This document shows positions 49,885 through 58,730 of a stretch of DNA of 64,000 nucleotides, one piece after another. A program made the position numbers and the translations under genes. Every line of letters starts with the position of its first letter. Position 1 is the stretch's first letter. Under the pieces are notes generated by a model. It made no database searches. It saw only the letters and a list, made by a program, of their open reading frames with translations, and was not told the origin of the DNA. The stretch is from contig WGMW01000027.1 of the NCBI GenBank assembly GCA_016124845.1, positions 32,109-96,108 of the forward strand. Reading direction: 5' to 3'. Source of the DNA: Flavobacteriales bacterium (GTDB lineage: Bacteria; Bacteroidota; Bacteroidia; UBA10329).

Positions 49885-49926
49885 AAAGCGAAGGCCCGAC
49901 CAATCCGGTCGGGCCTTCGCTTTTTT
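49885..49926 (+). terminator. Bidirectional terminator
   Basis: AAAGCGAAGGCCCGACC (49885-49901) and its exact complement (49907-49923) form a 17-bp stem with TTTTTT after it. It separates the Cys-rich gene from the subtilisin gene on the opposite strand, whose stop codon overlaps its right end. Confidence 0.9.
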
Positions 49927-52534
49927 ACTGCTTCACAAAACGCTTGACGGTCGAAAGCCCTTCTACAGTTACCTGCAAGAAGTATAGCCCTGCATCAAGT
50001 TCGGAAACATCCATCGCTATTCGATCACTTGGTGCTGCGGAGATGGTCTCAATTCGCTCTCCCAACATGTTGAAAAGCTGCATTTGAACCGATGTTGACC
50101 ACTTTCTGGTCAACGCTACATAGACGGTCTCATTGGCAGGATTGGGGTAGAGTTTCACTTCCGCACTCAGGTCGGTAATTCCCGCAGGTTCCGTATTTCC
50201 CACAAACACTTTCACATTATCGATGTAGAGATTATTCCCCTTTCGGTTCGCGGTCTCAAATCGCAGCAGTACATCTGAATCTGCAAACGCACTCAAATTG
50301 ACCGAATCACGTCTCCAATTCCACGCAAATTCGGGCAGGAAGTTCGGTTCTATCGTATCGGAGGTGCTCAGTTCATCGCCATATTTTCGGTAAACCTCCT
50401 GAAAAGTATCTCCACAATCGGTGGAAACTTGAATGGCAAATGTGTCCTGAGATGAGGCGCTCTGCGACCATTTCTGGTAGGCCAAATCGAACAACAACCA
50501 TATTTGTTCGGTGGTTGCTGGCAATTGTAGGAGCGGGCTGACCAACCCATCCTTCTGGTTGGCGCGCGGCAGATACGAGTACATCTGAACAGATGCCGAG
50601 TACTCATTCCAATCCAAACCGGATGTGACAACCGTATCCCAGCTCACACCACCGTCTTCATTCTGTACCAACCAATCATGCAATCCGAAACCGTGATCAA
50701 AATCCTCCACAAACGGCAGCGGAGTGGGTTCTCTACGGTCGGTCTTGTAGTACCAATGGTTGTTGTAAAGATCGTATTCGTTCGGATGGTTCGGGATGCT
50801 GGCCACGATGGAAAGTCCCAGTTCGCCATAATCGGAAGTTGTGATGGTAGGCAATGAGACCGTGGCAGTAGCTCCTGGCAGAAGCGTTCCCGACCAATCA
50901 AACGTCTGTCCGCTTCCTCCGTTGATGTTGTAATCGAAATGAGCCGAACTGATGGTGCTGTCACCCAAGTTGGAGATGACCACCGCTGGGCTGATGGAAT
51001 TGCCACAAATAATTCCATTATCAGTTGTCTCCATTTTGATGGCGATATCCCATGCCACCGCGTTGGGATCAACAGGCGTATTCGTCTGTGCGAGGTATTG
51101 AAAAGCTGCATATACATCGATGATGCCCATGCCGTAGGTATTGTCCTCTCCTGTATCTCCAAGATCGACCGCTGTGAGGTAGAGCGCCCAAAGCAGTTCT
51201 TCACCGCTCAGATAGGGGAAGGCTTCTTTCAACAACAGAAGGGCACCCGAAACATGTGGCGCGGCCATGCTGGTTCCTGAAATGGTATTGTAGCCGTCTG
51301 TTGCCCAAGCGGAACGGACATTCTGTCCCGGGGCCACTACTTCAGGATGAATCTCCAACGAACTGTTGCCGTTGCTCGGACATTGCGTGGGACCACGCGT
51401 GGAGAAATTGCTGATAGGATAGGGGAACGGTAGATTTCCATTCACGCTTCCCACGGAGAAGGTGTTCACCTCGGAGGTGTTGATGCGTTGCGGAGCATTT
51501 ACCGTGGTGTTGTTCGGACCGGAATTTCCACCTGAGAAAACATTGGCTATTCCTGCCGCCTCAATGGCGTTCATGAGACTGACGATCATTCCAGCGCATT
51601 GAACCGTGTCGGGGTCATCGCGCCAGCGCCAACTGTTGTTGATCACATCTGGAATGTCATCCGATGTATTGATGTCGCCATCGGGGTTCAGCGCCCACTG
51701 AAACGCCCCGATCATATCGGTAAGCGGTGGAAGTGCCTCCACGGTGGTGGTCACAAAATCGTTGGCGATCCAATACGAACCGAAGGCCACCCCAATGGTG
51801 TCGTTGGTTTGTTCTACGAGTCCCGTCATGGTGCCGAGCGTGTGCGTGCCATGGTCGCTTACATTTCCATTCGGCACATTGCTGAAGAAACCGTGCCAGC
51901 ATTGGCTCAGCGGATAACGATGTGCCATGAAACGTTCTGCAAATGCAGGGTGCGTGGGCCAAACGCCTGTGTCGTAATCATACACCAATCGGCCACGACC
52001 TGTATAGCCCAATGCCCACATACCAGGGGCATTGATGGCTACAAGACCCGGTTCCACACCATCTACCGAACGGCTGTTCTGTTCTTCTCCTCGGATGATC
52101 GGGTCATGAGGAAGTATCCTTGAATCTTCGATATCGATAAGCGCCACTTGAGGGAATTCGGCAATGGTCTGAATGGCTTCTGAAGTTGCCTCCAAAACGA
52201 TGATGTTCACAATCCAGAAAGGCTGAATATTCCGCGTTTGGTCAGCCAGTTCTGTGCGTAGCATTTCCAGAATATCTGACTGCGAAACATCAGCCTGCTG
52301 TTGTAGTTGCGTGATGACGGTCTTGGGTCGTTCGGAAACGGCCAAGCGTTGCTGTTTGAACGTATGGTTCAGCGCGTAGCAATCCACGTTGTCTTTGAAT
52401 TCGATACGGATGCGGTGAAGACTGTTCGGATGCGCTTCTATGGCTTCAGCCAATCGATTAGAGAGTTGTGCATCTACCCGAAATGGTAGAAATCCTATCA
52501 GAAATAGAATGGTTGCATAGGTGAATTTGCTCAT
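49925..52534 (-). CDS. Secreted subtilisin-like serine peptidase (S8) with T9SS sorting domain
   Basis: An 869-aa protein. The signal peptide is MSKFTYATILFLIGFLPFRV with DAQ cleavage. A propeptide-like region (about 25-145) precedes the S8 catalytic domain with Asp in LVYDYDTGVWPTHPAF (about 185), His in VSDHGTHTLGT (about 228), the oxyanion region FSGGNSGPNN and Ser in SGTSMAAPHVSGALLL (about 425). Beta-sandwich domains follow, including a CARDB-like repeat and a MAM/jelly-roll-like region (PFVEDFDHGFGLHDWLVQNE). The C-terminal T9SS type A domain begins VKLYPNPANETVYVAL and ends in Lys-Gln. It is exported across the outer membrane and probably degrades extracellular protein. Confidence 0.95.
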   Translation of the reverse strand: MSKFTYATILFLIGFLPFRVDAQLSNRLAEAIEAHPNSLHRIRIEFKDNVDCYALNHTFKQQRLAVSERPKTVITQLQQQADVSQSDILEMLRTELADQTRNIQPFWIVNIIVLEATSEAIQTIAEFPQVALIDIEDSRILPHDPIIRGEEQNSRSVDGVEPGLVAINAPGMWALGYTGRGRLVYDYDTGVWPTHPAFAERFMAHRYPLSQCWHGFFSNVPNGNVSDHGTHTLGTMTGLVEQTNDTIGVAFGSYWIANDFVTTTVEALPPLTDMIGAFQWALNPDGDINTSDDIPDVINNSWRWRDDPDTVQCAGMIVSLMNAIEAAGIANVFSGGNSGPNNTTVNAPQRINTSEVNTFSVGSVNGNLPFPYPISNFSTRGPTQCPSNGNSSLEIHPEVVAPGQNVRSAWATDGYNTISGTSMAAPHVSGALLLLKEAFPYLSGEELLWALYLTAVDLGDTGEDNTYGMGIIDVYAAFQYLAQTNTPVDPNAVAWDIAIKMETTDNGIICGNSISPAVVISNLGDSTISSAHFDYNINGGSGQTFDWSGTLLPGATATVSLPTITTSDYGELGLSIVASIPNHPNEYDLYNNHWYYKTDRREPTPLPFVEDFDHGFGLHDWLVQNEDGGVSWDTVVTSGLDWNEYSASVQMYSYLPRANQKDGLVSPLLQLPATTEQIWLLFDLAYQKWSQSASSQDTFAIQVSTDCGDTFQEVYRKYGDELSTSDTIEPNFLPEFAWNWRRDSVNLSAFADSDVLLRFETANRKGNNLYIDNVKVFVGNTEPAGITDLSAEVKLYPNPANETVYVALTRKWSTSVQMQLFNMLGERIETISAAPSDRIAMDVSELDAGLYFLQVTVEGLSTVKRFVKQ

Positions 52535-52619
52535 GCCGAAGTTGTTTGGCCTAAAACTAAGAAACCGTTGGCTGTGGCCGGGTTGCGTGGCGCACCCGAT
52601 CTGCTAATTTTAGCCACGC

Positions 52620-53789
52620 ATGAGTTTGCAGCTTCTCAAATATCCGTATCCGTACAAGGCATGGCTTACCATGGCCAATGACCCCGACAATACGACCATT
52701 GAAGCGTGGAAGGAACTGCACGGTTTTATTTGGGAAGAACTCGAGATACCGTTCGGTGACAGTCTTTTCGTCAGTTCTTTCAATCAGAATCTGCCGGATC
52801 AAGTGAATCTTGTGGAAAACCCAGAGATCGGAAAGGCGCACTTGCACGATATCATCCATACGTGGGGAGATTATATGCATGCGCGCAAACGTGGCTTCGA
52901 TCGAGATGACGCCATTGAGGCAGCAGGTCTGTTGCAGAAGGCAGGCATCCAACCCCGGGTTTGGATCGATCATGCCAGTTTTGTGGGCAACATGATGCAT
53001 GGAACCAACAAAGGTGCCGTGCCGAAACTGAAGGACAGTTCTGGATTGGAGTACGAGAACTTCGTCTATTCGCTGGATATTGCCCGAGGGCTTGGCATCC
53101 GCTACATCTGGAACGGAGAAGTGACCGACATAATTGGACAGGACCGCGACCCGACCTTTGATGATGAGGTGAAGCGATCGGGTGGCAGCACGATGAAAGC
53201 CTCGGTGAAATCCGCTTTTCAGTATTTGCCAACGGGAGCCAAAAAGTTCCCACCCATTGATAATCGCCAATATTACCCACAACGGTTTGCGGATGGCTCC
53301 ACACTCTATTGTTTCAGACGCTATGGCACTTGGCCCGATGCAGATATCGATGGACTTCACAATCTGATCTCATCCGATAGAATTGATGCGCTGCTTCGCA
53401 ATGGAGGAACTGCCATCGTTTATTCTCACTTAGGTAAGCGTCATCCGAAAGGGATGGACCGACCATTGCACATTCCCGAAACAACTCGGAACGACTTGAA
53501 GAATCTGTCGGAACGATTCAAAAGCAAGGAACTCATGCTTTCCGCCACGTCCGAACTGTTGGATTATCTCATCCTCCGCGACCATGTTGAAGTGTCGGGC
53601 AACACGATTCGCTTTGTGGCTGATGGCATCCGTTATCAAACGCTCACCCCAAATGACCTTTCAGGCAAGGTTTTCAGCTTCAAAGGCAATGCCGATGCTA
53701 TGGAAGTATTTGTGGACAACATCAAACAGGAAGCAGTTATACGGAAGGAATCGGACGGTATCTTTTCCGTTGTTTTTCAATCCGAATGA
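52620..53789 (+). CDS. Polysaccharide deacetylase-like protein
   Basis: A 389-aa protein. The N-terminal third has a barrel-like layout with WLTMANDPDNTTIEAWKELH (metal-site Asp candidates after a hydrophobic strand), a HLHDIIHTWGDYMHARKRG segment, VWIDHASFVGNMMHG and a late TAIVYSHLGKRHPKG. This arrangement of Asp and spaced His after beta strands resembles NodB/polysaccharide-deacetylase-superfamily proteins, but the match is not complete and other glycoside-type barrels are possible. No signal peptide. It overlaps the formyltransferase-like gene by four bases (ATGA at 53786), so the two products probably act together on a sugar or surface glycan. Confidence 0.6.
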   Translation: MSLQLLKYPYPYKAWLTMANDPDNTTIEAWKELHGFIWEELEIPFGDSLFVSSFNQNLPDQVNLVENPEIGKAHLHDIIHTWGDYMHARKRGFDRDDAIEAAGLLQKAGIQPRVWIDHASFVGNMMHGTNKGAVPKLKDSSGLEYENFVYSLDIARGLGIRYIWNGEVTDIIGQDRDPTFDDEVKRSGGSTMKASVKSAFQYLPTGAKKFPPIDNRQYYPQRFADGSTLYCFRRYGTWPDADIDGLHNLISSDRIDALLRNGGTAIVYSHLGKRHPKGMDRPLHIPETTRNDLKNLSERFKSKELMLSATSELLDYLILRDHVEVSGNTIRFVADGIRYQTLTPNDLSGKVFSFKGNADAMEVFVDNIKQEAVIRKESDGIFSVVFQSE

Positions 53790-54616
53790 GTGTCGTTCTC
53801 CTAACCAATAATTCGAATCGCGGTCAGACGCTGGCGCATCTTATGTTGCGTGCAGGTCTGGATCTGAAACTGGTAGTGGTTGAGGATGCTTCTACATCCG
53901 CTCCAAGGGAAAGCCATCTCAAAACGATGCTACGCCCAGTACTTGGGCCATCTTACCGATGGATGAAAAACATGATTTCCCTGAGTGCTGAGGAGCGCAA
54001 AGCTCTTAAGTACGAAGAAGAAACCCAGCAACGGGCCAATGCGTTTGTGAATGATTATATCGCCTCGCTACAGGTAAATGGTCGTCCTGATGGAGTAGAA
54101 TATCTGGAGACACCGAGTTTGAATGAGGCCACAGTGGTTACAGCCGTAACGCAGGCCAAACCGGATGTATGTGTTGTTCTCGGAACATCCATTATCAAAC
54201 CTCGATTGATATCCATTCCCAAGTTGGGAATGATCAACGCACATACATCGATTCTTCCCGAATACAGAGGAGCGCGGTCGGAGTTCTGGCAATGCTACAA
54301 TCAGGATTATGATCATGTTGGCATGACGCTTCATTTCGTTGATAAAGGAGTGGATACAGGTAAGATCCTGTTTCAGAAAAAGCAGGAAGTGGGCGAAAAT
54401 CCAAATCCGAACATGCTGCGGGCCATCAATACGGTGATGACCTTGGAGAATTATGTTCCAGTAATTCAGTCTGTGCTGAATGGAACGGCTGAGCCGAAAG
54501 AACAGGGAGTGGGCTCCACGCCAACCTATCGGTTCCGGGATATTACCTTGGAGAAAAGGTTGGAACTGTTCAAGAGGATTCTATCCAAACATCCTGAATC
54601 CAAATCTTCCAAGTAA
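53786..54616 (+). CDS. Formyltransferase-like protein
   Basis: A 276-aa protein with the N10-formyl-THF transferase fold seen in Met-tRNA formyltransferase, GART and sugar N-formyltransferases. The N-terminus is a Rossmann-type strand (SVVLLTNNSNRGQTLAHLML). The catalytic Asn-x-His is in MINAHTSILPEYRGARSEFW (near 150) and the Asp in HFVDKGVDTGKILFQ. A helical insertion (residues 40-90) distinguishes it from Fmt. Because its start overlaps the deacetylase-like gene, a role in N-formylation of a sugar nucleotide or glycan is more likely than initiator-tRNA formylation. Substrate unknown. Confidence 0.8.
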   Translation: MSVVLLTNNSNRGQTLAHLMLRAGLDLKLVVVEDASTSAPRESHLKTMLRPVLGPSYRWMKNMISLSAEERKALKYEEETQQRANAFVNDYIASLQVNGRPDGVEYLETPSLNEATVVTAVTQAKPDVCVVLGTSIIKPRLISIPKLGMINAHTSILPEYRGARSEFWQCYNQDYDHVGMTLHFVDKGVDTGKILFQKKQEVGENPNPNMLRAINTVMTLENYVPVIQSVLNGTAEPKEQGVGSTPTYRFRDITLEKRLELFKRILSKHPESKSSK

Positions 54617-54623
54617 CCCTATC

Positions 54624-55177
54624 TCACAGGATACTTTGGTTGCTTAGTATGTCGCGTACTTCCATTATCGCAAATCCCAACAGATTCAACCCATTCCAAC
54701 ATTTCGGGTTATAAACATTTCGATCGTCTTGTGATAATCCAATTCCCCAAATGGTATCCAGTGGACTCGCTTCTACCAAAATCCTGTTGTTGGTCTTTAT
54801 TAGGAAATCCGATAAATCTGGATCTTGAGAAAACTTATGCAAGTTGCCTTTAACAACGATTTCGAGTTTGTTTTCATCCCAAACCTGCTGGTCAAAGTTT
54901 CGAATGTGCCTACCCAGTTCTTTTGCATTTCCTGGTTTTGAAGCTTCAATGATTTGCTGATAAACTTCTTCGTCTTCGAAAAGAAGAGCCTTTTGGGCAT
55001 CATCCAATGTTCCGCTGTTGGGAAGACTATTCCATCAACCTCAAATTTCGATTCATACCATTGACTGAAACATGTCTTGGTCAGGTTTTCGGATTTAGTG
55101 TGTCCCCAAAAGAAAATATACTTCAGATTATCCCCGGCATCGTACCGCTCCGTTAAATCTTGAATGGAGTATCTCAC
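54624..55177 (-). pseudogene. NADAR-family gene with a single frameshift
   Basis: The frame from ATG 55177 encodes YIFFWGHTKSENLTKTCFSQ and VFPTAEHWMM, then goes out of register near 55013. The sequence resumes in another frame as DDAQKALLFEDEEVYQQI, ASKPGNAKELGRHIRNFD, FLIKTNNRILVEASPLD and TIWGIGL to the stop at 54624. Together these are the complete NADAR domain of about 180 residues. Loss of one G in ATGATGGCC at the join explains the shift. NADAR proteins remove ADP-ribose or process riboflavin intermediates and often sit with phage-defence genes. No such genes are next to this copy. It may be a null allele or a sequencing error. Confidence 0.85.
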
Positions 55178-55209
55178 CTGCAGGGTATAAATTTCGAGGA
55201 CAATTCAGT

Positions 55210-58200
55210 CTAAGGCGCACTGACCACCACCCTGCGCGTTTCATTCACTCCATCACCAACTATTCGGACGAAGTACAGTCCATTTTCTTCGCTGTTCAGG
55301 TTGAACTGCGTTTCGTAGAAACCGTTCATGTCTGCAAACTTTGTGCTTACCACTTGGCCCAGCGTATTGATCACCTGAATGCGGTATTCGCCTGTCAATC
55401 CGGCCATTTCGAGTGTGAACTGACCTGTGTTCGGATTCGGATAAACCTCAATATTGTGTTCCGATTCAATTTCGTTCACGCTGGCAAGTACGCCCACCGA
55501 GAACCCGTGTGTTATCTGTCCACCGAATTCAGCTTGAAAGTATTTCAAATAGCCTCCACCATTGGCCTTGAGGCGGCAATAGCCACTCCCTTGGTTCGGC
55601 CACGCCCAATAAGAAAGACCGTCATCTTCCGAATCGTAGAGATAGAAGGTGTAACAGCCGGGAGCAAGGTTCATCGTGTCGTTGTAAAGCGTATTGGCAT
55701 CTGCTGTTGTACGCGATGCGACCACACTTCCGTTGATGTCGCGGATCTCCCAATAGTTCTCATACGGATAGTTGTTGGTCTTGTACCGCACAATGAAATT
55801 TCCCTCATACACTGGTGGCATCTCGAATGATGATGTGTACGAGTCGTTACCCGCATATTGATCCGTTCCACCGTTCGGAGCACTTACGGTTGCAATGAAC
55901 TTCCACGTGTTGGCCCCTTGCCAAAAGGTGGCGTCATCTATCGGAAGGGTCACTTCCTCTGTTTCCATGAATGCCAAGTTTCCTGTCCAATCGTAGGTCT
56001 GCGGCTGACCTCCTTCTACCATGTAGGTGATGGTAAGGCTGGTAAGCGTAGTGGCTCCCGCGTTGCGGATAACGATCTTGGCGTCATCACAATACGGATT
56101 GGTACGCGAACGATATTCCCAATCTGTGGGTGAAAGCACTTCATAAACCTCAGCATCCAAGGTGTGTTTGGCTGCCCCATATTGGAAAAGTTGCATGGCA
56201 ATAATGTAGTTGCCGCCCGCCATTCCGGGGTTGTTAGATGGAACAGGAGTGATGTCGTAATCGAGATTTACGGAGTTTCCTGAAATGAGGTCGGTGAGAA
56301 GGAAATCGTGGTCTTTCACCACATCTCCCGGACACCAGCCTTCGCGGGCATCGGGCCATGTTCCGCCTTGCGGATAGACCGGGTTCTGGGCACAATCATG
56401 CGTTTGCCAGATATGCCAAGATTCCGCTTGCGAACCGTTCACTTTCAGGTAATGTGTATTGTCTTTCCACTCGCAGCAATGCGGGTAGTTCCCGTTCGGA
56501 TCGCTGGTATTGTGGCCGTGTCCGGTTAATCGTGTGCGGAGCTTGAAGGTCTCTGCATTCGGTTGAATGTCCACATCTACAGCTGAAAGCGACACGTCAT
56601 TATCGAGGTTTCCGTACGAGTAAGAACCCGATTGTCCCCAAGGACGGCTGAGTTCAACCACATCGGCCATCGGTGTTCCTTTGATCATGGCGAATTTCAC
56701 ATCGATCAGCTCCTGTTGGTTCCCGGCAGAAAGATCGACCGAGTCAACAAGAAAATCGACATAGTCGGTCACATCATAGATCCATGTGAAGCCTTGTGGG
56801 CCCAATGAAAGCTGAATGCCATAAGGGGTGATGTAACGCGCGATCTCGTAACGGTCAATGACCTCGAAAGGAACACCGTAATAGAAAAGCGTGTCATTGT
56901 ACATGGACCCCGTTGCATCGATGGCCACAGAATCCATGGTTCCATCAGGATGGTAGGTGTAAGCATATCCAGTGTAGACTTGTGCACTTGCTTCGATGTG
57001 AACGCTATGGTCCGTGGTGGTGAATGACGTGAGCGTGCTCGGTTCGGAGAGTTGTGTGTTCGAGACCACCACCGAATCCAAATGCGTATCGTAATCGCCT
57101 TGAACGAATTGAATGACAGGACGTTCTGCCAAGATCTGCGTGTTGAAGAAATTGTCATCTCCGAATTTGAGCGGCTGGGCCGCAGGGCCGAACATAGCAG
57201 CATCGTTTCCATTGCCAGAAGCATCACTCACCATGGTCTCATCATTGAAATCGTAATAGACCACCAGGTCATTCCAGTTCGGGTGCGTGTTATCGACCGT
57301 TCGGTACATCCAGTCAGAAATGGTTGCGGCATCCAATTCCACATCCCAAACCTGAAACTCATCCATATTGCCATGCCAAATGCCGTTTCCGGTGGCCGAT
57401 TTTCCCAAATTGAATTTGGTGATGGCACCGATGGAGCGGTTCAGTCCGGTGCCGGAATGCCAAAGGCTGCCATTCTTGTAGATCTTCATTTCGCCTGAGG
57501 CGGCATTCTTGGTAAACGCCCAATGCACCCAATTTCCTTCATACTCCGCAGCTGTCGCGGCCTTATTGATACGGTCGTAACCGCTTCCTTCGCCCGCATC
57601 CCAGTAAACGTTCTCGTTACCCCAAGGAAGGTGGCAGTTCAGCACGCGATTGTTGTCAATGTCCACTGCTTCAAAGGCATACGAGTTATCGGGCATTACG
57701 GCCGTATCTCCATACGCCCAGAAGGAAATGGTTACTTCATCTCCAAAGTCATGACCGTTCAAAGGAATTCCAAGATAGTTCCCCTCATCAAAGGTCACCA
57801 TTCGGTCTTCGGTCTGGTTGACCACCGCCATGGAATCTACCGATTCTGAATTCAGTTCGGTTCCGTTCACCGTAGTTGGAAGGTCATAGCCGACCTCAAC
57901 GATCACATTCGAGGCCCCATCCCAATTGAAGGGGGTGAGGAGATTGAAATTCTGCCAACCCGTTGTCGCAAAGGAGACAGGAGAGAGGAAGTAATCGCCA
58001 AAACCACCATTCTCAAACATGGTGAGTTGCGAAGTGGAAGTGTTTTTCATGCGGATGGTCACATTCGAGAGGTCGTCTCCCAGCGATGACACATCAAATC
58101 GAAGTTGTTGGATGTCGCCAGTCGCAAGCCCCGCATTGCTCAATTCCGTGGCCGTCCAAAGAAACTGTGTTCGCACATGCTGTTGCCCGCTGAACGGATG

Positions 58201-58644
58201 GTTCGTTGTACCATCTGTGGTTCCTACTGAGTAGGCTGTTTCAGAGTTGATATTGTCAATGATCTGCTGATACTGATAGGTTTCGATGGTGTCGTAAACG
58301 GGACCAAAGCTGTAATGCAGCGAATCGGTCCAGTTGGCATTGCCAACCATGTAATGCGGGTGGTTGAGCAGGTTGCTGTCAAGCACGCCCGTGTGGTCGT
58401 AAACGTAGGTGTAGGTGAGGTAATCCCATTCGCCACAGGCGTAACCATCCTGTGTGGTGGCCGCATCACACTTCAGCGTGTAGTACATCAGCACTTTGCG
58501 GTATTCGTCCGAACCATCCGGAAACTGATACCAGTCTCTCCGTTTGGTGATGTCGCTAAAGTTGAGGGTCTGTATCCAAGTGGTATCCTGTGCAAAGGCG
58601 TTTGCGGAAAACAGGACTGCGAGGGCAAGTAGAATTCTTCTCAT
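55210..58644 (-). CDS. Large T9SS-secreted protein with LamG and PNGase F-like domains
   Basis: An 1144-aa protein. The signal peptide is MRRILLALAVLFSANAFAQ. The N-terminal region (about 20-280) resembles the first PNGase F-like beta-sandwich (YQFPDGSDEYRKVLMYYTLK; CGEWDYLTYTYVYD). A LamG/concanavalin-like domain occupies about 300-490 (VTISFWAYGDTAV; WVHWAFTKNAASGEMKIYKN). The C-terminal PNGase F-like domain (about 590-840) has RYITPYGIQLSLGPQGFTWI, KGTPMADVVEL, TGHGHN and NPVYPQGGTWPDAREGWCPG. A CARDB-like region and a T9SS type A domain (EVYPNPNTGQFTLEMA) follow. It would be an extracellular glycoamidase-like enzyme releasing N-glycans from glycoproteins, although activity cannot be shown from sequence alone. 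Confidence 0.87.
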   Translation of the reverse strand: MRRILLALAVLFSANAFAQDTTWIQTLNFSDITKRRDWYQFPDGSDEYRKVLMYYTLKCDAATTQDGYACGEWDYLTYTYVYDHTGVLDSNLLNHPHYMVGNANWTDSLHYSFGPVYDTIETYQYQQIIDNINSETAYSVGTTDGTTNHPFSGQQHVRTQFLWTATELSNAGLATGDIQQLRFDVSSLGDDLSNVTIRMKNTSTSQLTMFENGGFGDYFLSPVSFATTGWQNFNLLTPFNWDGASNVIVEVGYDLPTTVNGTELNSESVDSMAVVNQTEDRMVTFDEGNYLGIPLNGHDFGDEVTISFWAYGDTAVMPDNSYAFEAVDIDNNRVLNCHLPWGNENVYWDAGEGSGYDRINKAATAAEYEGNWVHWAFTKNAASGEMKIYKNGSLWHSGTGLNRSIGAITKFNLGKSATGNGIWHGNMDEFQVWDVELDAATISDWMYRTVDNTHPNWNDLVVYYDFNDETMVSDASGNGNDAAMFGPAAQPLKFGDDNFFNTQILAERPVIQFVQGDYDTHLDSVVVSNTQLSEPSTLTSFTTTDHSVHIEASAQVYTGYAYTYHPDGTMDSVAIDATGSMYNDTLFYYGVPFEVIDRYEIARYITPYGIQLSLGPQGFTWIYDVTDYVDFLVDSVDLSAGNQQELIDVKFAMIKGTPMADVVELSRPWGQSGSYSYGNLDNDVSLSAVDVDIQPNAETFKLRTRLTGHGHNTSDPNGNYPHCCEWKDNTHYLKVNGSQAESWHIWQTHDCAQNPVYPQGGTWPDAREGWCPGDVVKDHDFLLTDLISGNSVNLDYDITPVPSNNPGMAGGNYIIAMQLFQYGAAKHTLDAEVYEVLSPTDWEYRSRTNPYCDDAKIVIRNAGATTLTSLTITYMVEGGQPQTYDWTGNLAFMETEEVTLPIDDATFWQGANTWKFIATVSAPNGGTDQYAGNDSYTSSFEMPPVYEGNFIVRYKTNNYPYENYWEIRDINGSVVASRTTADANTLYNDTMNLAPGCYTFYLYDSEDDGLSYWAWPNQGSGYCRLKANGGGYLKYFQAEFGGQITHGFSVGVLASVNEIESEHNIEVYPNPNTGQFTLEMAGLTGEYRIQVINTLGQVVSTKFADMNGFYETQFNLNSEENGLYFVRIVGDGVNETRRVVVSAP

Positions 58645-58730
58645 CGGATAAGGTGGATTTGCGATAAAGATAACGGCAACATTTTGGAACGCAGGGTAGA
58701 AGAAAAGACACTTTCAGTAAGGACAACCAT

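Noticed and set aside
54624..55177. Two separate small genes (54624-55007 and 54800-55177)
   Set aside because: The two frames are consecutive halves of one NADAR domain that join at a single missing base.
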